From: an uncultured Verrucomicrobiota bacterium
GTDB lineage: Bacteria > Verrucomicrobiota > Verrucomicrobiia > Limisphaerales > UBA9464
DNA length: 11,316 bases
Assembly: GCA_903925515.1 (NCBI GenBank)
Contig: CAIYFP010000305.1
Span: forward strand, 1 to 11,316
Direction: 5' to 3'
The translations under genes were made by a program, and so were the position numbers. Shown piece after piece: positions 1 to 7,679 of this stretch. The notes under the pieces are model-generated. The model was given only the letters and a program-made list of their open reading frames with translations, searched no databases and had not been told where the DNA came from. Numbering within the stretch: the stretch's first letter is position 1; every line of letters starts with the position of its first letter.

Positions 1-19
1 GCCCCGGGCGGCCCCGGGC
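1..19. repeat. GC-rich tandem 9-bp repeat at window edge
   Basis: The nonamer GCCCCGGGC occurs at 1-9 and again at 11-19. It contains the self-complementary CCCGGG, so the copies could pair with each other as a small hairpin. It lies just upstream of the helicase start, and its sequence is also open in the helicase reading frame. It could be a 3' structure of an upstream gene outside the window, leader sequence, or coding sequence. Nothing here decides between these. Confidence 0.3.
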
Positions 20-46
20 AACGGCACCGCCCACGGCACGCTTGGG

Positions 47-2869
47 ATGCGAATCCACCTTGCCCCCGATGGTCCCGACATCGAGGTCCGGTTCTCCGAG
101 ACGGAGCCATGGCGCGGCATCAAGAGGACCGATCTGGCCCGTGTCTTGAGGTCCGTCCGCGACCTTGCGCTGGATGCCGAGCCGGCGAGCGCCGCCCTCG
201 TCCATCGGTTGACCGACTGGGTCCTTGGCGTTTCCAAGCCCGAGTTGCGCTACGAGGCGGGCCGGCATGGGCCCGGGGACTCGGCGATCGCCACCTTCCT
301 CAGGAGCCCCGCGATCCGGGCCTGCATGCTCTGTCCGGACCGCTCTCCCGTGCCCGTCGTCCTCCCCGAGACCCAGTGGCGACTGGTCCCCACGGAGTTC
401 ACGCCCGAGGGCCAGCCGACGCACTACAGCCTCGAGGTCGCCATGGCCGACGGCTCCCCGGTTCCCCGGGCCGTGGCCCACGCCGACGGGAACCCCGGTT
501 GGCTCATTGCGTGGAACACCGTGATCCGGATGCCCCGACGCCCCGAGAAGCTGCCCTACTCGGACCACATTCCGGCGCGCTTCCTTGAGACCGAGCAAGG
601 CATCCGGTTCCTGAGCGCCATCGGGGCCGTCCTCCCGGACAACCTCGAGAAGCGTGTCCGTCGCGTTCCCCTCAAGCCCTCCATCCAGTTCAAGCTCTCG
701 GGCGAGCCCGGCTCCGAGCGCATCATCGCCGCGCCAGTCGCCCTCGATCCTTCCAGCCAGCGCGTCGTCGAGAAACGAAACATCGGGGGCTGGCAACCCA
801 GCAAGGGGCCTGGCCGCAAGGCCAAGAACGCCCCCGCCGCCGACCAGCCCATCGTCATCCATGACCGATCCAAGCTTCACGCCCTCGAGGACGCCCTCGA
901 ACGTCTCAAGGGCAAGTGGGAGGGCTACCCCAACCAGCTCACGCTTCGCGTCACCAAGCGATTCCCCGCCGCCTTCCATGAATGGGTCCAGTCCCTGCCG
1001 CCCGGCGTGGACCTCAAGCTCCCGCCGGAGCTCGCCCACTTCACGCAGCCCCCCGTCGAGGCCCAGTTCCAGCTTCAAGTCGCCGAGACGAGCCTCGACT
1101 GGTTCGACCTCTCGACCTCCCTCACCACGTCCGACAGCGACCTGACGCCGGAGGAACTCCAGCTTCTCTTGGACGCCGAGGGAGGCTTCGTGAACCTCCC
1201 CGGCAAGGGCTGGCGCCGCGTCCGCGTCTGCCTTTCCCCGGAGGACCAGCAGCACCTTGCCGAACTCGGCCTTGAGGCATCCTCCATCTCCTCCGAGCCC
1301 ATCCGCCTCCACGCGCTCCAGCTCGCCAACCCCGCTGCCAAGCGCCTCCTGCCCGAGTCGCATGCCGCCCAGGTCCAACGCCGTGCCGAGGAAATCCAGG
1401 CCCGGGTCACGCCGCCCGTGCCCGACTCCATCCAGGCTTCCCTCCGCCCTTACCAGCTCGAGGGCTTCCATTTCCTGGCCTACCTCTCCCAGAACCGTTT
1501 CGGCGGAGTCTTGGCCGACGACATGGGCCTTGGGAAGACGGTCCAGACGCTGACATGGATCGGTTGGCTTCGATCCCAGCCCGTCGAGCCCATGGCCTTG
1601 CCCGACCCTTCGCGGCCCGGGGCCGACACCCCGCGCCATGTCCTCATTGTCTGCCCCAAGTCCGTCCTGCCCAACTGGATCGCCGAGGCCCGCCGCTTCC
1701 TGCCGTCCCTCCGCATCGCCGCATGGTCCGGCCCCGACGCCGAGTCCTTGAAGTCCGATCTGGAAGGCCATGATGCCCTCGTCGTGAACTACGCCCAGCT
1801 CCGGTTGCTCGAGGCCGACCTCGCGGCGCGCACGTGGCTTGCTGTCATCCTCGACGAGGCCCAGTACATCAAGAACCCCGACTCCCAGACCGCCCAGGCC
1901 GCCCGCGCCCTTCCGGCGCTGCATCGCCTCGCCCTGACCGGCACGCCCATCGAGAACCGCCTCCTCGACCTCTGGTCCATCCTTGCCTTTGCCATGCCCG
2001 GCGCCCTTGGCCCCCGCGCCCAGTTCAACAAGTCCTTCTCCAAGGACGATCCCCTCGCCCGCCGCCGCCTCGCCGCGCGCCTCCGGCCCTTCCTGCTCCG
2101 CCGCACCAAGGGCCAGGTCGCCCAAGACCTTCCGGACCGAATCGAGGAGGACGTGCTTTGCGAGCTGGAGGGCACCCAGAAGACCCTCTACTCCGCCGAG
2201 TACAAGAAGGCCCGCGCCCTCCTCCTTGGGCTCAAGACGTCCGCGGACCTCGACAAGTTCCGCTTCCACTTCCTCACGTCGCTGCTGCGCCTCCGGCAAA
2301 TCTGTTGCCATGCCGCGCTCGTCGATCCCAAGCATCGACGGCAACCCTCCGCGAAGCTCGAAGCCCTCATCGACCTTGTGGAACCCCTCCTCTCGCAGGG
2401 GCTCAAGGTCCTCGTCTTCTCCCAGTTCACCTACATGATCGACATCCTCAAGGAAACCCTTGAGGCCAAGGGCACCACCACCTTCATCCTCACCGGCGAG
2501 ACCGAGAACCGGGGTCCCCTCGTTGATTCCTTCAACCAACACGAGGGCGCCGCCGCCTTCCTCATCTCCCTCAAGGCCGGCGGCTTCGGACTCAACCTCA
2601 CCTCCGCCTCCTACGTCGTCCTCTTCGACCCATGGTGGAACCCCGCCGTCGAGAACCAGGCCATCGACCGCACCCACCGCATCGGCCAGAAAAAAACCGT
2701 CTTCGCCTACCGCCTCATCGTCCAAGGCTCCATCGAGGAGAAAATTCGACGCCTCCAAAGCTCCAAGTCTGCCCTCGCGCAGGACATCCTCGGCGAGGAA
2801 CGCTTCTCCCAGTCCCTCACGCTGGACGACTTCCGCTTCCTCTTCGAGTCGCCCGAGGCCCCGGTCTAG
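47..2869 (+). CDS. SNF2-family DEAD/DEAH-box helicase (ATP-dependent DNA translocase)
   Basis: This 940-residue protein carries a complete SNF2 ATPase core in its C-terminal half. Visible motifs are a Q-like motif (LRPYQLEGF, Gln about 470), motif I DDMGLGKT (Lys497), motif II DEAQ (603-606), motif III LTGTP (630-634) and motif VI QAIDRTHRIGQ (871-881). These proteins use ATP hydrolysis to translocate on double-stranded DNA and displace or remodel bound proteins. Bacterial members act in the cytoplasm in transcription recycling, repair or defence; which role applies here cannot be told. Residues 1 to about 440 match no domain I recognise, and I see no SWIM-type zinc-binding cysteine cluster. 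The ATG at 47 is the first start in the window, but the frame is open back to base 2 without another start codon, so the true start may lie upstream. No clear SD precedes it. The next same-strand gene starts 77 bp downstream, so co-transcription is plausible. Confidence 0.9.
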   Translation: MRIHLAPDGPDIEVRFSETEPWRGIKRTDLARVLRSVRDLALDAEPASAALVHRLTDWVLGVSKPELRYEAGRHGPGDSAIATFLRSPAIRACMLCPDRSPVPVVLPETQWRLVPTEFTPEGQPTHYSLEVAMADGSPVPRAVAHADGNPGWLIAWNTVIRMPRRPEKLPYSDHIPARFLETEQGIRFLSAIGAVLPDNLEKRVRRVPLKPSIQFKLSGEPGSERIIAAPVALDPSSQRVVEKRNIGGWQPSKGPGRKAKNAPAADQPIVIHDRSKLHALEDALERLKGKWEGYPNQLTLRVTKRFPAAFHEWVQSLPPGVDLKLPPELAHFTQPPVEAQFQLQVAETSLDWFDLSTSLTTSDSDLTPEELQLLLDAEGGFVNLPGKGWRRVRVCLSPEDQQHLAELGLEASSISSEPIRLHALQLANPAAKRLLPESHAAQVQRRAEEIQARVTPPVPDSIQASLRPYQLEGFHFLAYLSQNRFGGVLADDMGLGKTVQTLTWIGWLRSQPVEPMALPDPSRPGADTPRHVLIVCPKSVLPNWIAEARRFLPSLRIAAWSGPDAESLKSDLEGHDALVVNYAQLRLLEADLAARTWLAVILDEAQYIKNPDSQTAQAARALPALHRLALTGTPIENRLLDLWSILAFAMPGALGPRAQFNKSFSKDDPLARRRLAARLRPFLLRRTKGQVAQDLPDRIEEDVLCELEGTQKTLYSAEYKKARALLLGLKTSADLDKFRFHFLTSLLRLRQICCHAALVDPKHRRQPSAKLEALIDLVEPLLSQGLKVLVFSQFTYMIDILKETLEAKGTTTFILTGETENRGPLVDSFNQHEGAAAFLISLKAGGFGLNLTSASYVVLFDPWWNPAVENQAIDRTHRIGQKKTVFAYRLIVQGSIEEKIRRLQSSKSALAQDILGEERFSQSLTLDDFRFLFESPEAPV

Positions 2870-2946
2870 CCATGCCACGCCCTCCTCACGCCAGACGGAC
2901 TTCTGCCTCGTCTTGCCATGTCATGGCGGACATTCATCCTCGTTCG

Positions 2947-3594
2947 ATGACTCACAAAACCCTCAAGCAACTGTTCGCCGAGCTCGCCGAGAGCGGCCGT
3001 CAAGTCGATCACAAGCTCGCCGAGAGCAAGCGTCACACCGACCAGAAGTTCGCCGAGCTCGCCGAGAGCAACCGTCGTGTCGACCAGAAGTTCGCCGAGC
3101 TCGCCGAGAGCCGGAGGGAGGTGGACGTGCTCTTCAAGGAGCTCAGCCGCCAAGTCGGCGGCCTCGGCAACAAGTTCGGCTCGTTCACCGAGGGCCTCGC
3201 CCTCTCCTCCCTCCGCCGCATCCTTTTCGAGAGGTTCCGCATGGAATGCGTCGCCCGACGTCCCGAGCGCCGCATCAAGGCCGACGGGCGCGACTTCGAG
3301 GTGGACATGCTCGGCTGGACCAACGGCCCCGGCGCGCGAGTCGTCATCGTCGAGATCAAGAGCCACCTGACCCGGCGCGACCTTGACCAGGTCGAGGACC
3401 AGCTTCGCAACATCGGCGACTTCCTCCCCGAGCACCGAGGCAAGGCCGTCGAGGGCCTTGTGGCGGCCATCGACATCAGCGACCCCCTCGAGGCCGAAGT
3501 TCTCCGGCGCGGCCTTCACCTCGCCAAGGCCAGCAACGAGATCTTCTGGCTCGCCGATCCCGAAGGATTCAAGCCCCGGTCCTTCACAGCCTGA
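2947..3594 (+). CDS. Coiled-coil protein with PD-(D/E)XK nuclease-like domain (DUF3782-like)
   Basis: The 215-residue product has two parts. Residues about 8-72 are a charged amphipathic coiled coil built from repeats of the type KFAELAES-N-RRVDQ. Residues about 78-200 resemble the PD-(D/E)XK nuclease superfamily: an early Glu (E82 in FTEGLA), an Asp after a beta strand (D120 in FEVDM), then V-E-I-K-S giving E136-x-K138, the usual metal-binding triad. Proteins of this design (DUF3782-like) are widespread and poorly characterised; endonuclease activity is inferred from the motif only. In-frame ATGs also exist at 2923 (8 residues longer) and 2872 (2 bp after the helicase stop). I prefer 2947 because codons upstream (aga, tct, act) are unlike the C/G-ending codons of the body; no start has an SD. 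Its place directly after the SNF2 gene suggests a functional link, but this is not proven. Confidence 0.75.
   Translation: MTHKTLKQLFAELAESGRQVDHKLAESKRHTDQKFAELAESNRRVDQKFAELAESRREVDVLFKELSRQVGGLGNKFGSFTEGLALSSLRRILFERFRMECVARRPERRIKADGRDFEVDMLGWTNGPGARVVIVEIKSHLTRRDLDQVEDQLRNIGDFLPEHRGKAVEGLVAAIDISDPLEAEVLRRGLHLAKASNEIFWLADPEGFKPRSFTA
2971..3129 (+). repeat. In-frame coding repeats (14-11-14-14 residue units)
   Basis: Four consecutive in-frame units lie at 2971-3012 (42 bp), 3013-3045 (33 bp), 3046-3087 (42 bp) and 3088-3129 (42 bp). The 24 bases AAG-TTC-GCC-GAG-CTC-GCC-GAG-AGC are identical at 3046-3069 and 3088-3111, and 21 of them recur at 2974-2994. The units encode two heptads each, except the second, which is one hendecad (three residues shorter). 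They form the N-terminal coiled coil of the nuclease-like protein. Near-identity at DNA level suggests recent duplication or ongoing unit gain and loss. Confidence 0.8.
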
Positions 3595-3646
3595 GCCCGC
3601 GCATGCCGCCTGAATCCCAACCTTCCTGTCCAGCGTCCGACAACGC

Positions 3647-5314
3647 ATGAGCGTCGCGCACATCCTTCTCTCCAGGGGCCTTGTCACCCCCGAGCAGCTC
3701 GCTGAGGCCCAAGCCCTCCAGCGGGCCGAGGGCCTGCGCCTCGACCATGCCCTCGTCCAGCTTGGGGTGCTCACCGAGCGCCAGATCCTCGCCGTCATGG
3801 CCGAGCATCTCGACATCCCGCTGGTCAACCTCGACGACATCACCCCCGACCCCGAGACGCTCCGTTCGCTTCCATCCAAGATCGTCTATCGCAAGCGCCT
3901 CTTTCCCGTCTCCCGTTCCAACGGGACCCTCAACGTCGCCACCTCCGACGCCTTCGACCTCTACGCCTTCGACGAGCTTCGCCTCGCCACCGGCCTCGAC
4001 ATCCAGCCCGTCCTCGCCCCGCGCGACGACATCGAGAAGCTCATCAAGTCCCACTTCGGCCTTGGAGGCGACACCTTGGACGAGATGGTCGGGGCCGACG
4101 ACGGCCCGGCGGCCGTCACGGGCGAGCCCTCTGACGACCTGATGGAGGCCGCACAGGAGGCCTCGGTCATCAAGCTGGTCAACGAGATCATCCTCGAGGC
4201 CGTCCACGAGCGTGCCTCCGACATCCACATCGAGCCGTACGAGCATCACATGTCGATCCGGTACCGGATCGACGGCGTCCTCCAGGAGGCGTCGGTGCCC
4301 CCGCAGATGCACCGGTTCCAGGCCGCCATCATCTCGCGCATCAAGATCCTCGCGAACCTTAACATCGCCGAGCGTCGCATCCCGCAGGACGGTCGCATCA
4401 AGTTCAACGTCGGCGGACGCCAGGTGGACGTCCGCGTTTCCGTCATCCCCATGCTCTTCGGAGAGGGCGTCGTCATGCGCCTCCTCGACAAGTCCAACGT
4501 CCTCTTCACCCTCCAGCAGCTCGGCATGGACGACGGCACCTTCGGCACGTTCAAGGGCCTGATCGAGCGGCCGCACGGCATCTTCCTCGTCACCGGCCCC
4601 ACGGGCTCCGGCAAGACCACCACCCTCTACGCCGCCCTCAACGCCATCGTTGGCCCCGAGCTCAAGGTCATCACCGTCGAGGACCCCGTCGAATACCACC
4701 TCCATGGAGTCAACCAGATCCCCGTCCACCATCAGGTCGGCATGACCTTCGAGAAGGGTCTCCGCGCGATTCTCCGCCATGACCCAGACGTCGTCATGAT
4801 CGGGGAAATCCGAGACCTCGAAACGGCCGCAGCCGCCACCCAGGCCGCCATGACCGGCCACCTTGTCCTTTCGACCCTTCACACCAACGACGCCGCCTCC
4901 GCCCCCATGCGCCTCGTGGACATGGGCGTCGAGCCCTTCCTCGTCGCCTCCACCCTCGTCGGCGCCATGGCCCAGCGCCTCGTCCGGCGCATCTGCCCCA
5001 AGTGCAAGCAATGGGCCGAGCCCGACCTTGCCAACCTGCCCAAGGACCTCGTCCTGGAGCCCGGCGCCCGGCTCGCCCGGGGCGTCGGTTGCCCCAATTG
5101 CCGCAACACCGGCTATCGCGGCCGCTCCGGCCTCTACGAGCTCCTCGTGACCTCCGACGCCATCTCCGAGCTCATCATCGCACGCGCGCCGTCGCACCGG
5201 ATCATTCATGCCGGGCGCGACACCGGCCTCCGGCTTCTTCGCGAGGACGGCTGGGTCAAGGTCAGGCAAGGCGTGACCACCCCGGACGAGGTCGTCCTCT
5301 GCACCGCCCTCTAG
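3647..5314 (+). CDS. gspE: Type II secretion / type IV pilus assembly ATPase (GspE/PilB family)
   Basis: The 555-residue protein is a full-length secretion ATPase. Its N-terminal ~110 residues form an MshEN/GspE-N type domain. The ATPase domain has Walker A GPTGSGKTT (317-325, Lys323), Asp box EDPVEY (345-350), atypical Walker B with GEIRD (386-390) and a His box running from H405 to H412. A zinc-binding tetracysteine follows (CPKC 450-453, CPNC 482-485), typical of GspE and PilB and absent from retraction ATPases of the PilT type. The hexameric enzyme works on the cytoplasmic face of the inner membrane and powers pseudopilus or pilus extension through the platform protein, which is encoded 5 bp downstream. 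Whether the machine is a secretion system or a pilus cannot be decided without pilin or secretin genes. The ATG at 3647 begins the expected N-terminus; it lacks an SD. The extreme C-terminus (DEVVLCTAL) departs from the usual DEVLRVT-like end. Confidence 0.93.
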   Translation: MSVAHILLSRGLVTPEQLAEAQALQRAEGLRLDHALVQLGVLTERQILAVMAEHLDIPLVNLDDITPDPETLRSLPSKIVYRKRLFPVSRSNGTLNVATSDAFDLYAFDELRLATGLDIQPVLAPRDDIEKLIKSHFGLGGDTLDEMVGADDGPAAVTGEPSDDLMEAAQEASVIKLVNEIILEAVHERASDIHIEPYEHHMSIRYRIDGVLQEASVPPQMHRFQAAIISRIKILANLNIAERRIPQDGRIKFNVGGRQVDVRVSVIPMLFGEGVVMRLLDKSNVLFTLQQLGMDDGTFGTFKGLIERPHGIFLVTGPTGSGKTTTLYAALNAIVGPELKVITVEDPVEYHLHGVNQIPVHHQVGMTFEKGLRAILRHDPDVVMIGEIRDLETAAAATQAAMTGHLVLSTLHTNDAASAPMRLVDMGVEPFLVASTLVGAMAQRLVRRICPKCKQWAEPDLANLPKDLVLEPGARLARGVGCPNCRNTGYRGRSGLYELLVTSDAISELIIARAPSHRIIHAGRDTGLRLLREDGWVKVRQGVTTPDEVVLCTAL

Positions 5315-5319
5315 CCGCC

Positions 5320-6519
5320 ATGCCCCGGTTCACCTACAGCGCCTTGTCCGACTCCGGGGCCACCACTCGCGGCACCCTTGAGGCCGATTCGCAGGCCGCC
5401 GCCGTCCGCATCCTTGCCGAGCGCAAGCTCTACCCCGTCGCCATCGAGGGCGATCCCTCGGATCCCGCCAGCAAGCCGCGCCGACGCATCAAGGCCGCCG
5501 ACCTCGGGACCATGTATTCCCAGCTCGCCGACTTGCTCGGCTCCGGCGTCCCCCTGCTGCGCGCCCTTGATTCACTGGGCAAATCGACCGTCAACCCCTC
5601 GCTCAAGCAGCTCCTCAAGGAGATCCGCGCCGCCGTGGCCGACGGCCGTTCCCTCACCGACACGTTGCGCCAGTACCCGGAGGTGTTTCCTGTGCTGCAC
5701 ACGGCGATGATCCAGGCAGGCGAGCGAGCGTCTTTCCTTGTCGATGTCCTGCGCTCGCTGTCTTCGTTCATCGAGCGCTTCGAGGAGCTTCGTTCCAAGG
5801 TGATGGGCGCGCTGATCTACCCCGCATTGCTGGCGACCTTGGGCACGCTCGTCATGGTCGCCGCGCTGCTCTTCTTCGTCCCCAAGTTCGAGCCCTTGCT
5901 TGCCAACGCCAAGAAGCCGCTTCCTTCCGAGCTTTTGTTCGCGTCGTCGCGCCTGCTGCGTTCCTACTGGTATCTCATCCTCCCCGTGCTCGGCGGCGGG
6001 ACGGCCGCCATCGTCGCGGCCCTGCGCAACGACAAGCATCGCCGAACCCTTGAGGCATGGCGCCTCAAGGTGCCCGTCGCTGGCCCCGCCCTGCGCCTCC
6101 TCGCCATCACCCGCTTTTGCCGCATCCTCGGCACCATGCTGGCCAACGGCGTCCCGCTCCTCTCCGCCCTCCGCATTGCCAAGGACGCCACCGGCTCCGA
6201 CCTCCTCGCCGATCGCATCGCGGAGGCGACGGACGCGGTGCGCGACGGCAAGCGGTTGTCCGAGCCGTTGGCTGCGGGCGGGTTCATCCCGGAGCAAATC
6301 CTTGCGATGATCACGGTGGCCGAGGAATCCAACAAGCTGCACGAGGTCCTCCTCCAGATCGCCGACACCGTGGAGCGGCGCACCAACCGCCAGGTGGACC
6401 AAGCCGTCCGCCTCATCGAGCCCGTCATCCTCTGCGCCGTCGCCGCCGCCATCGGCTTCCTCGCCCTGGGCCTCCTCCTCCCCATCTTCACCATGGCCTC
6501 GGCCCTCGGGTCCAAGTAG
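5320..6519 (+). CDS. gspF: Type II secretion / type IV pilus inner-membrane platform protein (GspF/PilC family)
   Basis: The 399-residue protein has the standard GspF layout. An N-terminal cytoplasmic segment opens with FTYSALSDSG and GTLEADSQ (cf. the family's Y-A-G-G sequence). Two homologous GspF domains follow, at about 67-190 and 262-391, each marked by a G-V-P-L-L motif (SGVPLLRAL near 75-83, NGVPLLSAL near 276-284). Hydrophobic membrane segments are visible at about 166-188, 217-236 and 370-393. In secretion systems and pili this protein sits in the inner membrane and transmits the work of the hexameric ATPase to the growing pseudopilus or pilus. The ATG at 5320 lies 5 bp after the gspE stop, so the two are almost certainly one transcript and translationally coupled; reading frames starting further upstream would run inside gspE. 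The gene ends at a convergent junction with cysA. Confidence 0.93.
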   Translation: MPRFTYSALSDSGATTRGTLEADSQAAAVRILAERKLYPVAIEGDPSDPASKPRRRIKAADLGTMYSQLADLLGSGVPLLRALDSLGKSTVNPSLKQLLKEIRAAVADGRSLTDTLRQYPEVFPVLHTAMIQAGERASFLVDVLRSLSSFIERFEELRSKVMGALIYPALLATLGTLVMVAALLFFVPKFEPLLANAKKPLPSELLFASSRLLRSYWYLILPVLGGGTAAIVAALRNDKHRRTLEAWRLKVPVAGPALRLLAITRFCRILGTMLANGVPLLSALRIAKDATGSDLLADRIAEATDAVRDGKRLSEPLAAGGFIPEQILAMITVAEESNKLHEVLLQIADTVERRTNRQVDQAVRLIEPVILCAVAAAIGFLALGLLLPIFTMASALGSK

Positions 6520-6538
6520 CGGGTGCGACGCGATGCCC

Positions 6539-6574
6539 GTCCGGGTTCATGGGCCCGGGCCTTCCATGGGCCCG
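6539..6574. terminator. GC-rich inverted/direct repeats at convergent gene junction, possible terminator
   Basis: In the 59-bp gap between the gspF and cysA stops, CCGGG (6541-6545) can pair with CCCGG (6554-6558). The stem extends to 7 bp with one G-U pair (6539-6545 with 6554-6560) around an 8-nt loop. The 10-mer CATGGGCCCG is also directly repeated at 6548-6557 and 6565-6574, and its GGGCCC cores can pair with each other. No T-tract follows on either strand, so intrinsic termination is only possible; the location between convergent genes is the main support. Confidence 0.35.
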
Positions 6575-6578
6575 CCCC

Positions 6579-7679
6579 TCAGATTCCCTCGCCCAGCGTC
6601 CCCGCGTGATGCATCGCCGAGACCTCCGGTCCCAGGGGCTCGCCGTCCCGCGCAAGCACGCGGTATTCCCGCACCTGGAACGACACCACGTCGCCTTCCG
6701 CCAACCCGAGCCGCGTGAACTCGTCCTTGGTGATCCGAGAACGCACCACCAGCCCGGAGGGCGTCTCCAGCTCCAGCCGCATCAACACGCCGAGGAAGTA
6801 CACGTGCCGCAACGTCGCCCGGTATCGGTGCTCGCGAGGGTTCCTTGAAACTTGCACGGCATAGGGCCTGAACCCGATGCGCAGGCCCTGTCCCTCCGGC
6901 ACCCCATGCGCCGGGAACGTCAGCTCGTCCAGCCGCGCCACGCCGCCTTCCACCCGCAGCTCCAGCACGTTCAACACCCCGATGAACCGCGCCACGAACT
7001 CGTTCGCGGGCTCCTCGTACACCACCCGCGGCCGTCCCACCTGCTCCAGTCGGCCCCGGCTGAAGATCACGATCCGGCTCGCCACCTCCATCGCCTCCTC
7101 TTGGTCATGCGTCACGAACACCGTCGTCACCGACAGCTCGTCGTGCATCCGCACCAGCCAGTCGCGCAGCTCCTGCCGGATCTTCGCGTCCACCGCCCCG
7201 AACGGCTCGTCCAACAGCAACACCGATGGCCTTGGCGCCAACGCCCGCGCGATCGCCACCCGCTGGCGTTGCCCGCCGGAAAGCTGGTGCGGGAACCGCC
7301 GCCCCAAGCCCTCCAGCCCGAACAGCCGAAGCAGCTCCTCCACCCGCGCCGCGCGGTCCCCGGCCGGCCACTTCTTGATCTTCAGCCCGAAGGCGATGTT
7401 GTCCGCCACCGACATCGTCTTGAACAACGCGTAGCCCTGGAACACGAAGCCGATGTTTCGCCGTTGCACGGGCACGTCGTTGACCCGTTCGCCCCGCACG
7501 AGGATGTCCCCCGCCGTCGGGTCCTCCAGCCCCGCGATCATCCGCAGCACCGTGGTCTTGCCGCCGCCGCTCGGCCCCAGCAACGCCACCAGCTCGCCGT
7601 CGTCCACCTTGAACGACACCCGGTCCACCGCCGCCACCGGCCCGAACCGCTTCGACACGTCCCTGAGTTCAATGCTCAT
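6579..7679 (-). CDS. cysA: Sulfate/thiosulfate ABC transporter ATP-binding protein
   Basis: The 366-residue protein has all ABC ATPase motifs: Walker A GPSGGGKTT (35-43, Lys41), Q-loop Gln81 (VFQGYALF), signature LSGGQ (133-137), Walker B LLLDEPF (Asp157, Glu158) and H-loop His191. Residues after about 235 form the regulatory extension (TOBE-like) seen in CysA/MalK/PotA-type ATPases. The FGAVDAKIR stretch and the operon with sbp-cysT-cysW identify it as the sulfate importer ATPase, which dimerises on the cytoplasmic face and drives uptake. The ATG at 7679 starts with MSIELRDVSKRFG, the normal beginning of the domain, and overlaps the cysW stop by 11 bp. An upstream in-frame start at 7712 would add 11 unconserved residues. 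It is the last gene of the operon. Confidence 0.92.
   Translation of the reverse strand: MSIELRDVSKRFGPVAAVDRVSFKVDDGELVALLGPSGGGKTTVLRMIAGLEDPTAGDILVRGERVNDVPVQRRNIGFVFQGYALFKTMSVADNIAFGLKIKKWPAGDRAARVEELLRLFGLEGLGRRFPHQLSGGQRQRVAIARALAPRPSVLLLDEPFGAVDAKIRQELRDWLVRMHDELSVTTVFVTHDQEEAMEVASRIVIFSRGRLEQVGRPRVVYEEPANEFVARFIGVLNVLELRVEGGVARLDELTFPAHGVPEGQGLRIGFRPYAVQVSRNPREHRYRATLRHVYFLGVLMRLELETPSGLVVRSRITKDEFTRLGLAEGDVVSFQVREYRVLARDGEPLGPEVSAMHHAGTLGEGI

Noticed and set aside
2872..2946. Longer starts for the nuclease-like protein (ATG 2872 or 2923)
   Set aside because: Codon use in this stretch is unlike the gene body and no SD favours either; 2923 remains possible.
2971..3129. CRISPR-like or intergenic tandem repeat
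   Set aside because: Units are contiguous, in frame and encode a regular coiled coil, with no spacers.
2866..3879. 337-residue minus-strand open frame opposite the nuclease-like gene
   Set aside because: Its Leu/Gly/Glu repeats are the reverse image of the coiled-coil repeats; no independent support.
3584..5269. 561-residue open frame on the minus strand opposite gspE
   Set aside because: Low-complexity Gly/Asp/Glu/Val-rich translation with no motif, exactly opposite a well-recognised ATPase gene; an artefact of high GC content.
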